A DNA stretch of 64,000 nucleotides from Alkalihalobacillus sp. BA299 (GTDB taxonomy: Bacteria; Bacillota; Bacilli; Bacillales; Bacillaceae_F), in NCBI RefSeq assembly GCF_017745675.1, contig NZ_JAFLJM010000015.1, positions 61,870-125,869 on the forward strand, written 5' to 3'. The notes beneath the pieces were generated by a model, which was not told the DNA's origin, searched no databases, and saw nothing but the letters and a program-made list of their open reading frames with translations. Of the stretch, positions 20,048-28,987 are shown piece after piece. The translations under genes were made by a program, and so were the position numbers. Positions within the stretch are counted from its first letter, which is position 1. Each line of letters starts with the position of its first letter.

Positions 20048-20081
20048 TATTTTATTTATTAATAATACCATAATAAAATAA
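20048..20081. promoter_or_regulatory. Candidate LysR-type operator (AT-rich inverted motif)
   Basis: TATTTTATTTATTA (20048-20061) and TAATAAAATAA (20071-20081) sit in the divergent LysR/ThDP-enzyme promoter gap and are partly inverted copies of each other. The same two motifs recur at 28906-28934. Very AT-rich sequence makes chance matches easier, so this is a hypothesis. Confidence 0.4.
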
Positions 20082-20172
20082 TTTTGAAAGTTCAGAAATC
20101 GAAGAATGTTAAAAGATTTATAGAAAGGTTAAATAAAACCACCCAAAATTATAGAAAGTGAGGGAATGGAAT

Positions 20173-21795
20173 ATGAGACTAGGTGAAGCAATCGTAAAAA
20201 AGTTAAAGGTCGCAGGAGTTGATACTGCATTTGGAATACCAGGTGGTGGTACATCTAGTGACTTATTATGTTTAATGGATGAACAAAACATGAAGTTTGT
20301 TTTAACCCAAAATGAAACAACAGCAGCGATTATGGCAAGTGTAGTAGGAGAAGTAACAAAAACACCTGGAATATGTGTGACGGATTTAGGACCCGGAGCT
20401 TTGCAAATGTCAACCGGCTTGGCATATGCATTATTAGATAGAGCACCGATGATCGCATTAACTGATCGCTATGGAGCGCAAAATGTAGATTATGCCCTGC
20501 GTCAAAAAATTTCACATATAGAAGCTTTCAAGCCTGTTACGAAATTAACGAGCACAATTTCTGATAATAACTGGAATCATATGTTAAATCGAGGCTTTAC
20601 AGTAGCGACAACGCCAAATTATGGTCCTGTCCACTTTGATGTACCGAATGACCTCGTGAAAAAAGAAGTTTCAGATGAGAATTTAACAGTAAACTTATTC
20701 GAGCAACAAATGACAGCCGATGAAAAAAATTTAAATAAAATGAAAGAAAAGATTAAGAAGGCGAACTATCCAATAGCAATTGTAGGGTTAGGAATTAATA
20801 CAGGAAATGGCCAACAATATGAAAGGCTAAAATCATTTATTTCTAAATTACAAATACCTGTATACAAAACCGCAAAAGCTAAAGGGACCATTTCTGATAG
20901 TGATGAATTATCATTAGGTGTATTTATGGGTGGGAAGTTAGAAGCTAAAATAATGGAAAAATGTGACCTTATCATTGCAATTGGTCTAGACCCTGTTGAA
21001 TTACTACCAAAAAAATGGGCATATCCACAGCCTATCGTTTCAATTAGTCACCTTCCTAATGTTGAAGAAATGTATTCTCCAGAATTGGAGGCTATCGGTG
21101 ACATTGGCATTAGTCTTAGTTTACTAGAAAGCAGTGTCTCCGACTGTTCTAATAGGTGGACGACTCAGGATGTATCTAATTACCGAGAGTATGTGTACCG
21201 AACGTTGGAAACAGACGTGGAAGGATTAACAGCTAATGACGTTGTTCTTATATCTCAAGAAATCTTACCTAGAGATGTGTTAATGACAACGGATGTAGGG
21301 GCTAGTAAATTGATCGTTTCCCAGCTTTGGAATGCAGACCACCCCCAATCTTTCTTTATCTCTAACGGTCTTGCAACTATGGGATTTGCATTACCAGCTG
21401 CAATGGCACTTCAACATGTTTATCCTCATAAAATGGTTGCTTCCTTAACAGGTGATGGCGGATTTATGATGAGAATGAATGATATTGCAACCGCAGTACA
21501 AAACGAGTGGCCCGTCATTCAAATTGTATTTTCTGATAAGCGATTAAGTTTAATGGATGTAAAACAAATTAGTAAAGGTTATAAAAGTACGAACGGAAAT
21601 GGGTTTGTGGCTCCTGATTATGTGAAATTTGCCGAAAGTTTTGGTGCGAATGGCTGGTGTGTAGAAACGAAGGATGAATTAAGAGCTGCATTAAATGATG
21701 CGATTAAAATGAATAACCGAATGCCAAGGATTATTGAAGCAAAGATTAACCCTGATGCTTATCACGGACAATTTAATGCGATAAGAGAATTGTAA
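20173..21795 (+). CDS. Thiamine-diphosphate-dependent enzyme (2-oxoacid decarboxylase / acetolactate synthase-like)
   Basis: 540-residue three-domain ThDP enzyme: Pyr domain with the cofactor-activating Glu48 in TQNETTAA, a central domain, and a PP domain with GDGGFMMRMNDIATAVQ. The metal-binding end of the GDG motif reads IVFSD rather than VNN, a tolerated Asp-for-Asn change. The family includes benzoylformate, sulfopyruvate and oxalyl-CoA decarboxylases and acetolactate synthases. With an aldehyde dehydrogenase and three hydroxyacid dehydrogenases nearby, decarboxylation of a 2-oxo acid to an aldehyde is the best guess. I chose the ATG at 20173 (GAGGG upstream) over the GTG at 20158. It starts the second rightward operon. 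Confidence 0.85.
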   Translation: MRLGEAIVKKLKVAGVDTAFGIPGGGTSSDLLCLMDEQNMKFVLTQNETTAAIMASVVGEVTKTPGICVTDLGPGALQMSTGLAYALLDRAPMIALTDRYGAQNVDYALRQKISHIEAFKPVTKLTSTISDNNWNHMLNRGFTVATTPNYGPVHFDVPNDLVKKEVSDENLTVNLFEQQMTADEKNLNKMKEKIKKANYPIAIVGLGINTGNGQQYERLKSFISKLQIPVYKTAKAKGTISDSDELSLGVFMGGKLEAKIMEKCDLIIAIGLDPVELLPKKWAYPQPIVSISHLPNVEEMYSPELEAIGDIGISLSLLESSVSDCSNRWTTQDVSNYREYVYRTLETDVEGLTANDVVLISQEILPRDVLMTTDVGASKLIVSQLWNADHPQSFFISNGLATMGFALPAAMALQHVYPHKMVASLTGDGGFMMRMNDIATAVQNEWPVIQIVFSDKRLSLMDVKQISKGYKSTNGNGFVAPDYVKFAESFGANGWCVETKDELRAALNDAIKMNNRMPRIIEAKINPDAYHGQFNAIREL

Positions 21796-21806
21796 GGAGG
21801 GTAACC

Positions 21807-22805
21807 GTGATTATTAAAAATAAAATTGTTTGTATGGATACATTGTCTGAAAAAATGAAATTTTTACTTAAAAAATATGTACCTGAAAATAGTGAGCTTA
21901 TCTTTTGCGAGAATGACCAAGAAACGGAAGAACACATTGCATCGGCTAAAGTTTTGTTGACATTTACTAAAGGTATTTCAAAAGAATGGATCAAAAAAGC
22001 AGACGCTTGTAAATGGATTCAAAAATTAGGAGCTGGGGTTAATAATATAGACATTGATGAAGCATCCAAAAGGGGAATTCTAGTTGCGAACGCAAAAGGT
22101 ATGAATTCCAGGTCAGTAGCAGAGCACGCTGTCTTATTAATGTTATCTGTTTTTAAACATTTAATTCCCGCACATAATGGAATTGTTTATCACGGTGAAT
22201 GGTTAAAAACAGGCTTAAGAGATTTTTCTTATGAGCTATCAAATAAAAAAGTTGGTTTAATAGGATTAGGAGATATCGGTAAACATGTTGCGAATTTAGT
22301 AAAAGGATTTGGATGTCAAGTTTTTTACTATGATATTGCTAGGTTATCTCCTGAAAAAGAAGAAGATCTAGAAATTACCTTTCTAGATATGGATACAATT
22401 TTAAAATCGACTGATGTTGTTTCATTACATGTGCCTTTAACAAAAGAAACCTACCATTTAATAAATAAAGAACGACTTTCTTTGATGAAGGAAACAGCCA
22501 TCCTTATCAACACTTGCCGTGGTGGAGTAATCGACGAGAATTCCTTATATGAAGCTTTGGTAAACCGAAAAATTCTTGGTGCTGGTATTGACGTCTTTGC
22601 GCATGAGCCTGTTAGTCAACATCACAAGTTAGCTTCGTTGGAGAATGTAGTATTAACACCACATATTGGTGGAGGAACTGTAGAGGCGATGGAGGCAGTA
22701 ATCAAGAAATCATGTTCAAATATAAACTCTTTTCTAATCAACAACCACTATGAAAATATAAACGATGTCATAAATATTGAAAAAATAAACAAAGTAAACC
22801 ATTAA
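21807..22805 (+). CDS. D-isomer-specific 2-hydroxyacid dehydrogenase
   Basis: 332-residue NAD-dependent enzyme of the PGDH/formate dehydrogenase family. The NAD fold is GLIGLGDIGKHVAN near residue 146. The catalytic triad is visible as Arg in NTCRGGVIDE, Glu in DVFAHEP and His in LTPHIGGGT. It would interconvert a D-2-hydroxy acid and the 2-oxo acid used by the adjacent ThDP enzyme. GTG start with AAGGAGGG upstream, 11 bases after the ThDP gene, so co-transcribed. The acid specificity is not predictable; SlcC ((S)-sulfolactate dehydrogenase) belongs to this family. Confidence 0.9.
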   Translation: MIIKNKIVCMDTLSEKMKFLLKKYVPENSELIFCENDQETEEHIASAKVLLTFTKGISKEWIKKADACKWIQKLGAGVNNIDIDEASKRGILVANAKGMNSRSVAEHAVLLMLSVFKHLIPAHNGIVYHGEWLKTGLRDFSYELSNKKVGLIGLGDIGKHVANLVKGFGCQVFYYDIARLSPEKEEDLEITFLDMDTILKSTDVVSLHVPLTKETYHLINKERLSLMKETAILINTCRGGVIDENSLYEALVNRKILGAGIDVFAHEPVSQHHKLASLENVVLTPHIGGGTVEAMEAVIKKSCSNINSFLINNHYENINDVINIEKINKVNH

Positions 22806-22921
22806 TAGCAAGTAAATTTTTTCGGATGTTAAGAGTGTTCATTTAGGTTGAAAAGAGTTTACGCAATGAAAACGATAATGAATACGGTTACGGCAATAAT
22901 ACTAAGGTAGGTGTTTAAGTA

Positions 22922-23983
22922 TTGGAAAAATCATACTCCATTTATAATACGGATTACATTCAACTTGGAAGGCAAGTCTTAAATCAATTAAATGTACCTT
23001 CTCGTCATGCGGAAATTGTTATGGAGAACTTATTAGATTCAGATAAAAAAGGAATATATACACATGGATTTTATCGTTTAGATACGTATATTCAGCAAAT
23101 TAAGAGAGGAAATATTAATCCCAATCCAAAGATCACAAAAGTTAAAGACCATTTAAATATAAAACTACTTGACGGTGATGATGGGTTTGGTTATGTTGTC
23201 AGTCAATATGCGATGGAAGAGGCTATAGCTATTAGTGAAAATAGAGGAGTAGGTGTTGTAGGTGTAAGAAAAAGCAATCACTTTGGAGCTGCAGCATATT
23301 ATGCTGAAATGGCTGCTATGAGGAATCAAATTGGTATTGTTATGACAAATGCCTCACCTGCTATTGCACCGACAGGCAGCTTGAAGCCTGTATTAGGTAA
23401 TAATCCATGGTCAATCTCTATTCCTACCCATTTAGGTTATCCAATTACTCTTGATATAGCAAATAGTGTATCAGCCAGAGGGAAAATCCGTCTTAAAGCA
23501 TTAAATGGGGAATCAATTCCATTAGGCTGGGCATTAAATGAGAACGGTGAACCAACAACAGATGCAGAGGAAGCATTAAAAGGTGTTATTTTACCAATTG
23601 GTGATTATAAAGGTTATGGAATTACCTTGATGATCGATATTTTAACAGGGGTTCTTACGGGAGCAAAGTTTGGTAATCAAGTTCCGCTAGTCGACCAAGA
23701 CGGGAAACGGAATAACGGCCATCTTTTTATCTCTTTAGATATTAAAGCATTCATGGAATTAAGTGAATTTAAAGACCGAGTCGACGAACTTATAAAAATT
23801 GTAAAATCAGCTCCAAAGATTAGAGAAGAGATTGATATATTACTGCCAGGTGAAAGGGAATGGCAGACAAAGCTTAGTCAAGAACAAGACAAGGTAAAGC
23901 TCCCAGAACGAATATTTAACTTTATTCATGCTCTTTCTACGGAATATCATTTGCCATTACCGAAGAATGAGCTCCTAATCTAA
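22922..23983 (+). CDS. Malate/L-lactate dehydrogenase family (Ldh2/ComC-type) oxidoreductase
   Basis: 353-residue NAD(P)-dependent dehydrogenase of the Ldh_2 family, unrelated to classical LDH. The family motif with the catalytic histidine, VRKSNHFGAAAYYAEMA (near residue 119), is present. So are THGFYRLDTY near residue 50 and NNPWSISIPT. Members oxidise L-2-hydroxy acids (malate, lactate, ureidoglycolate, (R)-sulfolactate in ComC). TTG start with AGGTAGGTG upstream. Placed beside a D-specific enzyme, it could supply the opposite stereochemistry so that both isomers reach the same 2-oxo acid. Confidence 0.9.
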   Translation: MEKSYSIYNTDYIQLGRQVLNQLNVPSRHAEIVMENLLDSDKKGIYTHGFYRLDTYIQQIKRGNINPNPKITKVKDHLNIKLLDGDDGFGYVVSQYAMEEAIAISENRGVGVVGVRKSNHFGAAAYYAEMAAMRNQIGIVMTNASPAIAPTGSLKPVLGNNPWSISIPTHLGYPITLDIANSVSARGKIRLKALNGESIPLGWALNENGEPTTDAEEALKGVILPIGDYKGYGITLMIDILTGVLTGAKFGNQVPLVDQDGKRNNGHLFISLDIKAFMELSEFKDRVDELIKIVKSAPKIREEIDILLPGEREWQTKLSQEQDKVKLPERIFNFIHALSTEYHLPLPKNELLI

Positions 23984-24067
23984 ATCCAATGTCTCTAAGT
24001 GAATAATCAAGTTAAATGGTATATACCTCTAAACGTGGTGAACGGACCACAGTTAGGTGGAGTAAAG

Positions 24068-25258
24068 ATGAAGAACATTGTAATATATTGTATTTCAGCG
24101 ATTTTCCTTTTGATTCCTGTTTCAGCAGTACGACCAATGACTTCTTTATTTGCAAATGATTTGAAGGCTTCTATGGTCGAAATTGGCTTTATCGTTGCTT
24201 GTTACTCGATTACTCCATTATTTATTGCTATTAGGGCGGGACGGTTTGTCGATCGAATAGGTGAAAAACTTCCGTTGATGGTAGGTTCGATCGGAATGAC
24301 TATAGCCGTAGTTTTACCTTACTTTTTTCCATACTTGTTTATGTTATATATCTCACAATTAATATTAGGCGGTTCACAGCTGCTGGCCCTAGTAGCACTT
24401 CAAAACGGGGTAGGTCGTTCCGTACCAATAGAAAAGCGGGACAAAGCCATAGGAACTTTTAGTCTATGTGTATCTTTTGCGATGATGCTTGGGCCTTTAA
24501 TAGGCGGCTACTCCGTTGAACATAATAGTTTTTCCATTTCATATTTACTTATATCTTTTTTTTCGATTGTACCATTGATTTTGAGCCTATTTATTATTTC
24601 TTCTAGATCAGAAGGAGAAAAGGAGCCTGCTGCGAAAGGTTTTAATAATGTATTAGATTTGCTCATTATTCCAGGCTTAAAACGGTCGATTATCGTAAGT
24701 ATGATTATTTTAGCTGGTTTAGATATTTTTTATGTGTATTATCCATTATTCGCTACTTCCATTGGGTTAAGTCCATTACAAATTGGTTGGATTTTAACGA
24801 TTCAAGCATTTGCAAGTATTATAACAAGACTTTTCATGCCTTTTCTAGTTTCGAAGTTTGGAAGGGTAAAAGTATTATATGTTTTTATGTTTTTTGGCGC
24901 GATCGCCTATGCTAGTATTGCTTTTTTTGAACATTTTGTAATTATTGCACTCCTTACTGTCATTCTTGGATTCGGATTAGGGATTACTCAGCCATTAACA
25001 ACGATCATATCCTATAATCTAGCACCGAAAGGCCACACTGGCGAAGTACTCGGTTTAAGATTAGCAGGTAACAGACTTTCTCAGGTGATCATACCTTTGT
25101 TATTTGCCGGGTTAAGTAATTTTATCGGTTTAGGCTTCATTTTTATAATAAAAGCTATTGCTTTAGGGGGAGGAGCAATATTAGCAAAAGGCATCCAAGA
25201 GAAAGAAGATGAGGTACAAAATGAATATCGTGTAAATTGCAGTATTAAAAGTAAATGA
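24068..25258 (+). CDS. Major facilitator superfamily transporter
   Basis: 396-residue membrane protein with twelve hydrophobic segments. The loop RAGRFVDRIGEKLPLMVG between helices 2 and 3 is the MFS motif A, and SKFGRVKVLYVF is its repeat in the second half. I start at ATG 24068 with GGTGGAG upstream; the in-frame GTG at 23999 has no ribosome site and gives a non-conserved tail. The gene lies inside the operon, so it likely imports or exports a substrate or intermediate of the pathway. Substrate unknown. Its stop overlaps the upstream start option of the next gene. Confidence 0.88.
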   Translation: MKNIVIYCISAIFLLIPVSAVRPMTSLFANDLKASMVEIGFIVACYSITPLFIAIRAGRFVDRIGEKLPLMVGSIGMTIAVVLPYFFPYLFMLYISQLILGGSQLLALVALQNGVGRSVPIEKRDKAIGTFSLCVSFAMMLGPLIGGYSVEHNSFSISYLLISFFSIVPLILSLFIISSRSEGEKEPAAKGFNNVLDLLIIPGLKRSIIVSMIILAGLDIFYVYYPLFATSIGLSPLQIGWILTIQAFASIITRLFMPFLVSKFGRVKVLYVFMFFGAIAYASIAFFEHFVIIALLTVILGFGLGITQPLTTIISYNLAPKGHTGEVLGLRLAGNRLSQVIIPLLFAGLSNFIGLGFIFIIKAIALGGGAILAKGIQEKEDEVQNEYRVNCSIKSK

Positions 25259-25269
25259 GGTGGGCTGAT

Positions 25270-26256
25270 GTGAAAATAGTGATTTTAGATGACTGGGAAA
25301 ATATAACTGATAGTGTTGGAGACCTAGATAAGTTAAGGAAATTTGCAGATGTTTTGATTTATCATGATCAACCTACCGTAGGAACATTGAAAGAAAGGCT
25401 TCAATATGTTGATATTATAGTCCTTTTCCGAGAGCGAACGAAAATCACTAAAGAAATACTAGATGCTATGAATAATATTAAATTAATCGCACAAACAGGA
25501 ACTGGTTTAGCACATCTTGATTTATACGAAATAAATAAACGAGGAATTCCGGTATCAACTACACCAGGTGGATCAATCGCTGCAATGACTGAACTTACAT
25601 TTACGTTTATCTTGGCCTTAAGTAGAAATTTATTTAACTTAACAACACAGATGAAGGAAGGAGTCTGGCCGTTAACAGTCGGCTGTAATTTATCAAAAAA
25701 AACAATCGGGATAATTGGACTCGGAAAAATCGGTTCTTCGGTTGCTAATATAGCAAAAGCTTTTGGTATGCGTGTTATCGCCTGGGGCCCAACATTGACT
25801 CAAGAACGTGCTGCATCAGTAGGTGTTGAATATGTTAGTCTCGAGCAATTACTACAAGAAAGTCATTTTGTAACCGTACATTTACGATTAAATGAAAACA
25901 CTAAACAATTACTAAACGCCAAACATTTTGAACTGATGCGAGAGGATGCCTATTTTATTAATACATCGAGAGGACAGATAATAAACGAGGACGCGTTGGT
26001 TGAGGCTTTACAAAAGCGATCAATTCGTGGAGCTGGGCTTGACGTTTTTACTAAAGAACCGTTAGAACCCAACCACCCTCTCCTTAAATTAGATAATGTA
26101 GTTTTATCACCTCATATTGGCTGGAAGACAGATGAGACATTTGACAATTTTATAAAAAGAACTGTCGAAAACATAGAAAGCTTTTATATATATAACAAAC
26201 CAATAAATATTGCTAATCAGCAATATATCAAACAAGAATTGGAGGAAAAAAGGTGA
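25270..26256 (+). CDS. D-isomer-specific 2-hydroxyacid dehydrogenase (second copy, PGDH-like)
   Basis: 328-residue NAD-dependent dehydrogenase. GIIGLGKIGSSVANIAKAFG is the nucleotide fold, with Arg in NTSRGQIIN, Glu in DVFTKEP and His in LSPHIGWKT as the catalytic set. It differs enough from the copy at 21.8 kb to suggest another substrate rather than recent duplication. I choose the GTG at 25270 because GAGGTGG lies 6 bases before it; the ATG at 25255 overlaps the MFS stop and is the alternative. Its stop overlaps the aldolase GTG start. Confidence 0.88.
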   Translation: MKIVILDDWENITDSVGDLDKLRKFADVLIYHDQPTVGTLKERLQYVDIIVLFRERTKITKEILDAMNNIKLIAQTGTGLAHLDLYEINKRGIPVSTTPGGSIAAMTELTFTFILALSRNLFNLTTQMKEGVWPLTVGCNLSKKTIGIIGLGKIGSSVANIAKAFGMRVIAWGPTLTQERAASVGVEYVSLEQLLQESHFVTVHLRLNENTKQLLNAKHFELMREDAYFINTSRGQIINEDALVEALQKRSIRGAGLDVFTKEPLEPNHPLLKLDNVVLSPHIGWKTDETFDNFIKRTVENIESFYIYNKPINIANQQYIKQELEEKR

Positions 26257-27053
26257 CATTTGAACTGAAAAATAATCCGATAAAAACGGCAATTCGTCAA
26301 GGAAAAACCTCCTTTGGGATTTATTTGGCTGCACCATCTCCGGTAATTGTAGAACTTGCTGGTTTAGCTGGTTTTGACTGGGTACGTTTTGACTGGGCAC
26401 ACTCCCCACTAGATTTATTTCAAATTGAGAATATGGTCAGAGCAGCAGAGTGCCGGGGCATAGCACCATTCATACGCTTAGAAAATGACCAGCAAAAAAT
26501 TGCTAGTGTTTTAGAGATGGGTGTCATGGGAATTATTGTTCCAGATATATCGACTACAGAAGAGACAAAGGCAGTCGTTGCTGCAGCTAAATTTTCCCCA
26601 GTTGGCGATCGCGGCATGTTTTCATGTCCAAGAAAATCAGGTTACGGCATAATTGATGGTGCTGCCTTTAAGCAATGGACAAATGAGGAAGTGATGGTTG
26701 GGATTCAAATTGAAAGCATTCAAGCAATGGAAAATTTAGAAAGTATTCTAAGTGTTCCAGGAATTGATTTCGTGCTAAGTGGACGTGGTGATCTTTCTAA
26801 TGCGTTAGGGGTTCCTGGACAAAAAAATCATCCGTCAGTGCTAGAAGCGGAGGAAAAGATATTTAAAATAGCTAAGTCAAAAGGGATTTCTATTTCACCA
26901 CAACTTGATCCAACAGCCGAAGACTTTAATGAAATGGTTCATGAATGGATTGAAAAAGGGGCAAATGTAATTTCCTTTGGTCATGATCTAACATTAATCA
27001 GGAAATCGTTTGAAAATGTTGTTAAAGTAGCAAAGCAAGCTAACCAAAATTAA
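26253..27053 (+). CDS. HpcH/HpaI-family class II pyruvate aldolase
   Basis: 266-residue TIM-barrel aldolase of the HpaI type. Enzymes of this group split 4-hydroxy-2-oxo acids to pyruvate plus an aldehyde. The base histidine sits in FDWAHSPLD, where most members read D-x-E-H, so the neighbouring Glu is Ala. FIRLENDQQKIASVLEMG provides the pyruvate-binding arginine. The metal ligands are expected in VGIQIES and in the LSGRGDLSNALG loop. GTG start at 26253 with GGAGG upstream, overlapping the previous stop (GTGA). Pyruvate made here could feed the PPDK at 38.9 kb, and the aldehyde the next gene. Confidence 0.88.
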   Translation: MTFELKNNPIKTAIRQGKTSFGIYLAAPSPVIVELAGLAGFDWVRFDWAHSPLDLFQIENMVRAAECRGIAPFIRLENDQQKIASVLEMGVMGIIVPDISTTEETKAVVAAAKFSPVGDRGMFSCPRKSGYGIIDGAAFKQWTNEEVMVGIQIESIQAMENLESILSVPGIDFVLSGRGDLSNALGVPGQKNHPSVLEAEEKIFKIAKSKGISISPQLDPTAEDFNEMVHEWIEKGANVISFGHDLTLIRKSFENVVKVAKQANQN

Positions 27054-27143
27054 TCTTCATAGGATCGTAACCCGTCTGCCTAAATTGAAAAAGGTGGATG
27101 TCATAAAAAAAACAAATCGATAATTTTTAAAGGGGCTGTCACA

Positions 27144-28625
27144 ATGTCGAATAAGTATAAAATGTTTATTGATGGAGAATGGGTGGATAGTTCAACAAAT
27201 GAAAGATTGGAAACGGTTAACCCTTATAATCAAGAAGTATGGGCAACGATTCCACAAGCATCTAATAAGGATATAGATGATTCAATTTCAGCAGCAAGAA
27301 CAGCCTTTGAAACGATATGGAAAAAGATCAGCGGAGCGGAACGGGCAAATATGATGGTAAAGCTGGCTGACCTATTAGATCAAGAGGCTGAAAGAATGTC
27401 AATTCTTGAAACGACAGACAATGGAAAATTAATTCGTGAAACAAAAAATCAAATGCATTTTTCTGCTAAAGGTTATCGTTTTTTTGCCGGCCTCACCGAT
27501 AAGATATATGGTGAGGTTATCCCCCTTGAAAACCAAGATTTATTTGATTATACCCGCCGAGAACCGCTTGGAGTAGCCGTATTAATTACTTCCTGGAATT
27601 CACCAATTTCTCTTTTAACTAATAAACTAGCACCAGCACTAGCAGCTGGAAATACAGTTGTCATTAAACCTTCTGAGCATGCTAGTGTTACAACTTTAGA
27701 GCTTGGCAAATTGGTCGAGAAGGCTGGCTTCCCACCTGGAGTGGTAAATATCATTACTGGTGATGGCAGGGTAGGAGACTATCTTACAAAACATCCTAAT
27801 ATCAACAAAATAAGTTTTACAGGTGGCACTGAAACCGGAAAGAGAATTTCGAGAAATGCTAGCGAAAATTTAGTTCCGGTTACCCTTGAACTTGGTGGTA
27901 AATCACCGAATATTATCTTCGAAGATGCTGAAATTGATCGAGCAGTAACGGGTGCTGTTGCAGGAATATTTGCTGCTTCGGGACAAACTTGTATTGCGGG
28001 TTCAAGATTATTAGTTCACAGGCCCATCTATAATCAGGTTTTAACAAAACTAGTAGAAAAAGCAAAAACGATCAAATTAGGAAATCCTTTGGATCCTACT
28101 ACCGAAATGGGACCTGCCGCAAATGAAGCTCAATATAGTAGGATTCTTTCTATGATCGAGGCTGGAAAGGAGAGTGGTGCAGATCTTGTTCTCGGTGGAA
28201 ACGAAGTTAATGGGGAAGGCTTAGAAAAAGGGTATTTTGTTCCGCCAACCATCTTCGCCAATGTAGAAAACTCTATGTCTATTGCTCAAGAGGAAATATT
28301 TGGTCCAGTTCTAAGTGTTATTCCCTTTAAGGACGAAGATGAGGTTTTACAGCTGGCCAATGAAAGCAAATTTGGCTTAGCTTCCGGTGTATGGACAACA
28401 GATATGAGAAAGGTTCATCGTCTTTCACGGGAAATTCAAGCTGGGACAGTTTGGATTAATACTTATCGAACCGCAGCCCCTTCCGCACCTTTTGGCGGAG
28501 TGAAAATGAGCGGGTATGGAAGAGAGCGTTGTATACAGGCAATCCATGATTATACAAGGATTAAAAATGTAATGATCAATTATGCAGAAGATGATAGAGA
28601 CCCTTTCTCCATGCAAACCAAATAA
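27144..28625 (+). CDS. NAD(P)-dependent aldehyde dehydrogenase
   Basis: 493-residue ALDH superfamily enzyme, standard length. The catalytic cysteine is in ASGQTCIAGSRL, the general-base glutamate in LELGGKSPN, and the oxyanion/NAD asparagine in VLITSWNSP. ISFTGGTETGKRI is the NAD loop. It oxidises an aldehyde to an acid, presumably that made by the ThDP enzyme or aldolase. It starts at ATG with a GGGG-type ribosome site (AAAGGGGCTG). A strong terminator lies 31 bases after its stop, so it closes the second operon. Confidence 0.93.
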   Translation: MSNKYKMFIDGEWVDSSTNERLETVNPYNQEVWATIPQASNKDIDDSISAARTAFETIWKKISGAERANMMVKLADLLDQEAERMSILETTDNGKLIRETKNQMHFSAKGYRFFAGLTDKIYGEVIPLENQDLFDYTRREPLGVAVLITSWNSPISLLTNKLAPALAAGNTVVIKPSEHASVTTLELGKLVEKAGFPPGVVNIITGDGRVGDYLTKHPNINKISFTGGTETGKRISRNASENLVPVTLELGGKSPNIIFEDAEIDRAVTGAVAGIFAASGQTCIAGSRLLVHRPIYNQVLTKLVEKAKTIKLGNPLDPTTEMGPAANEAQYSRILSMIEAGKESGADLVLGGNEVNGEGLEKGYFVPPTIFANVENSMSIAQEEIFGPVLSVIPFKDEDEVLQLANESKFGLASGVWTTDMRKVHRLSREIQAGTVWINTYRTAAPSAPFGGVKMSGYGRERCIQAIHDYTRIKNVMINYAEDDRDPFSMQTK

Positions 28626-28655
28626 ATATCTAATAAATCATAGTTCGAATTAAAC

Positions 28656-28692
28656 AGCCATTCCTACAAATTACTGGAATGGCTAGTTTTAT
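28656..28692 (+). terminator. Terminator after the aldehyde dehydrogenase
   Basis: AGCCATTCC and GGAATGGCT form a perfect 9-bp stem (28656-28664, 28676-28684), followed by AGTTTTATT. Confidence 0.85.
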
Positions 28693-28905
28693 TGAAAAAA
28701 TTGATATATTAGTAGACCGGGCATAAACCTTTAACATTATTAATACCTAAATACCTAGATCGTCTTGGGCGACTTATTAAATATTTTAGCTGATTCCTCA
28801 AGAAAACTAACAAATGGGTTTGAAAAACTGGATACTCCAAAAAATAAAATCCTTACTTCTAGTGGAAAAGCGTCCCGAATCGACATATAAAATTTTTTTA
28901 TCCTT
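28693..28905. other. Intergenic stretch without a visible gene
   Basis: The sequence between the terminator and the AT-rich motif pair holds no open frame with a ribosome site and no clear RNA fold. It probably belongs to the long upstream region of the flavoprotein-etfBA unit. Confidence 0.4.
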
Positions 28906-28934
28906 TTAATAAAATAACCGTATTTTATTTATTA
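28906..28934. promoter_or_regulatory. Second copy of the candidate LysR operator
   Basis: TTAATAAAATAA (28906-28917) and TATTTTATTTATTA (28921-28934) repeat the motif pair found in the LysR/ThDP-enzyme gap, in the opposite order, and form an 8-bp inverted repeat. They lie just before a TATAAT-like -10 and the flavoprotein gene. Confidence 0.4.
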
Positions 28935-28987
28935 CAATTCACATTTTATAATATTCTTATAATTCTAAAAATAAATAGGAGGATTTT

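Noticed and set aside
22876..22889. TGAAAACGATAATG before the Ldh2-type gene as a cre site
   Set aside because: The right half departs from the consensus at three positions including the final CA.
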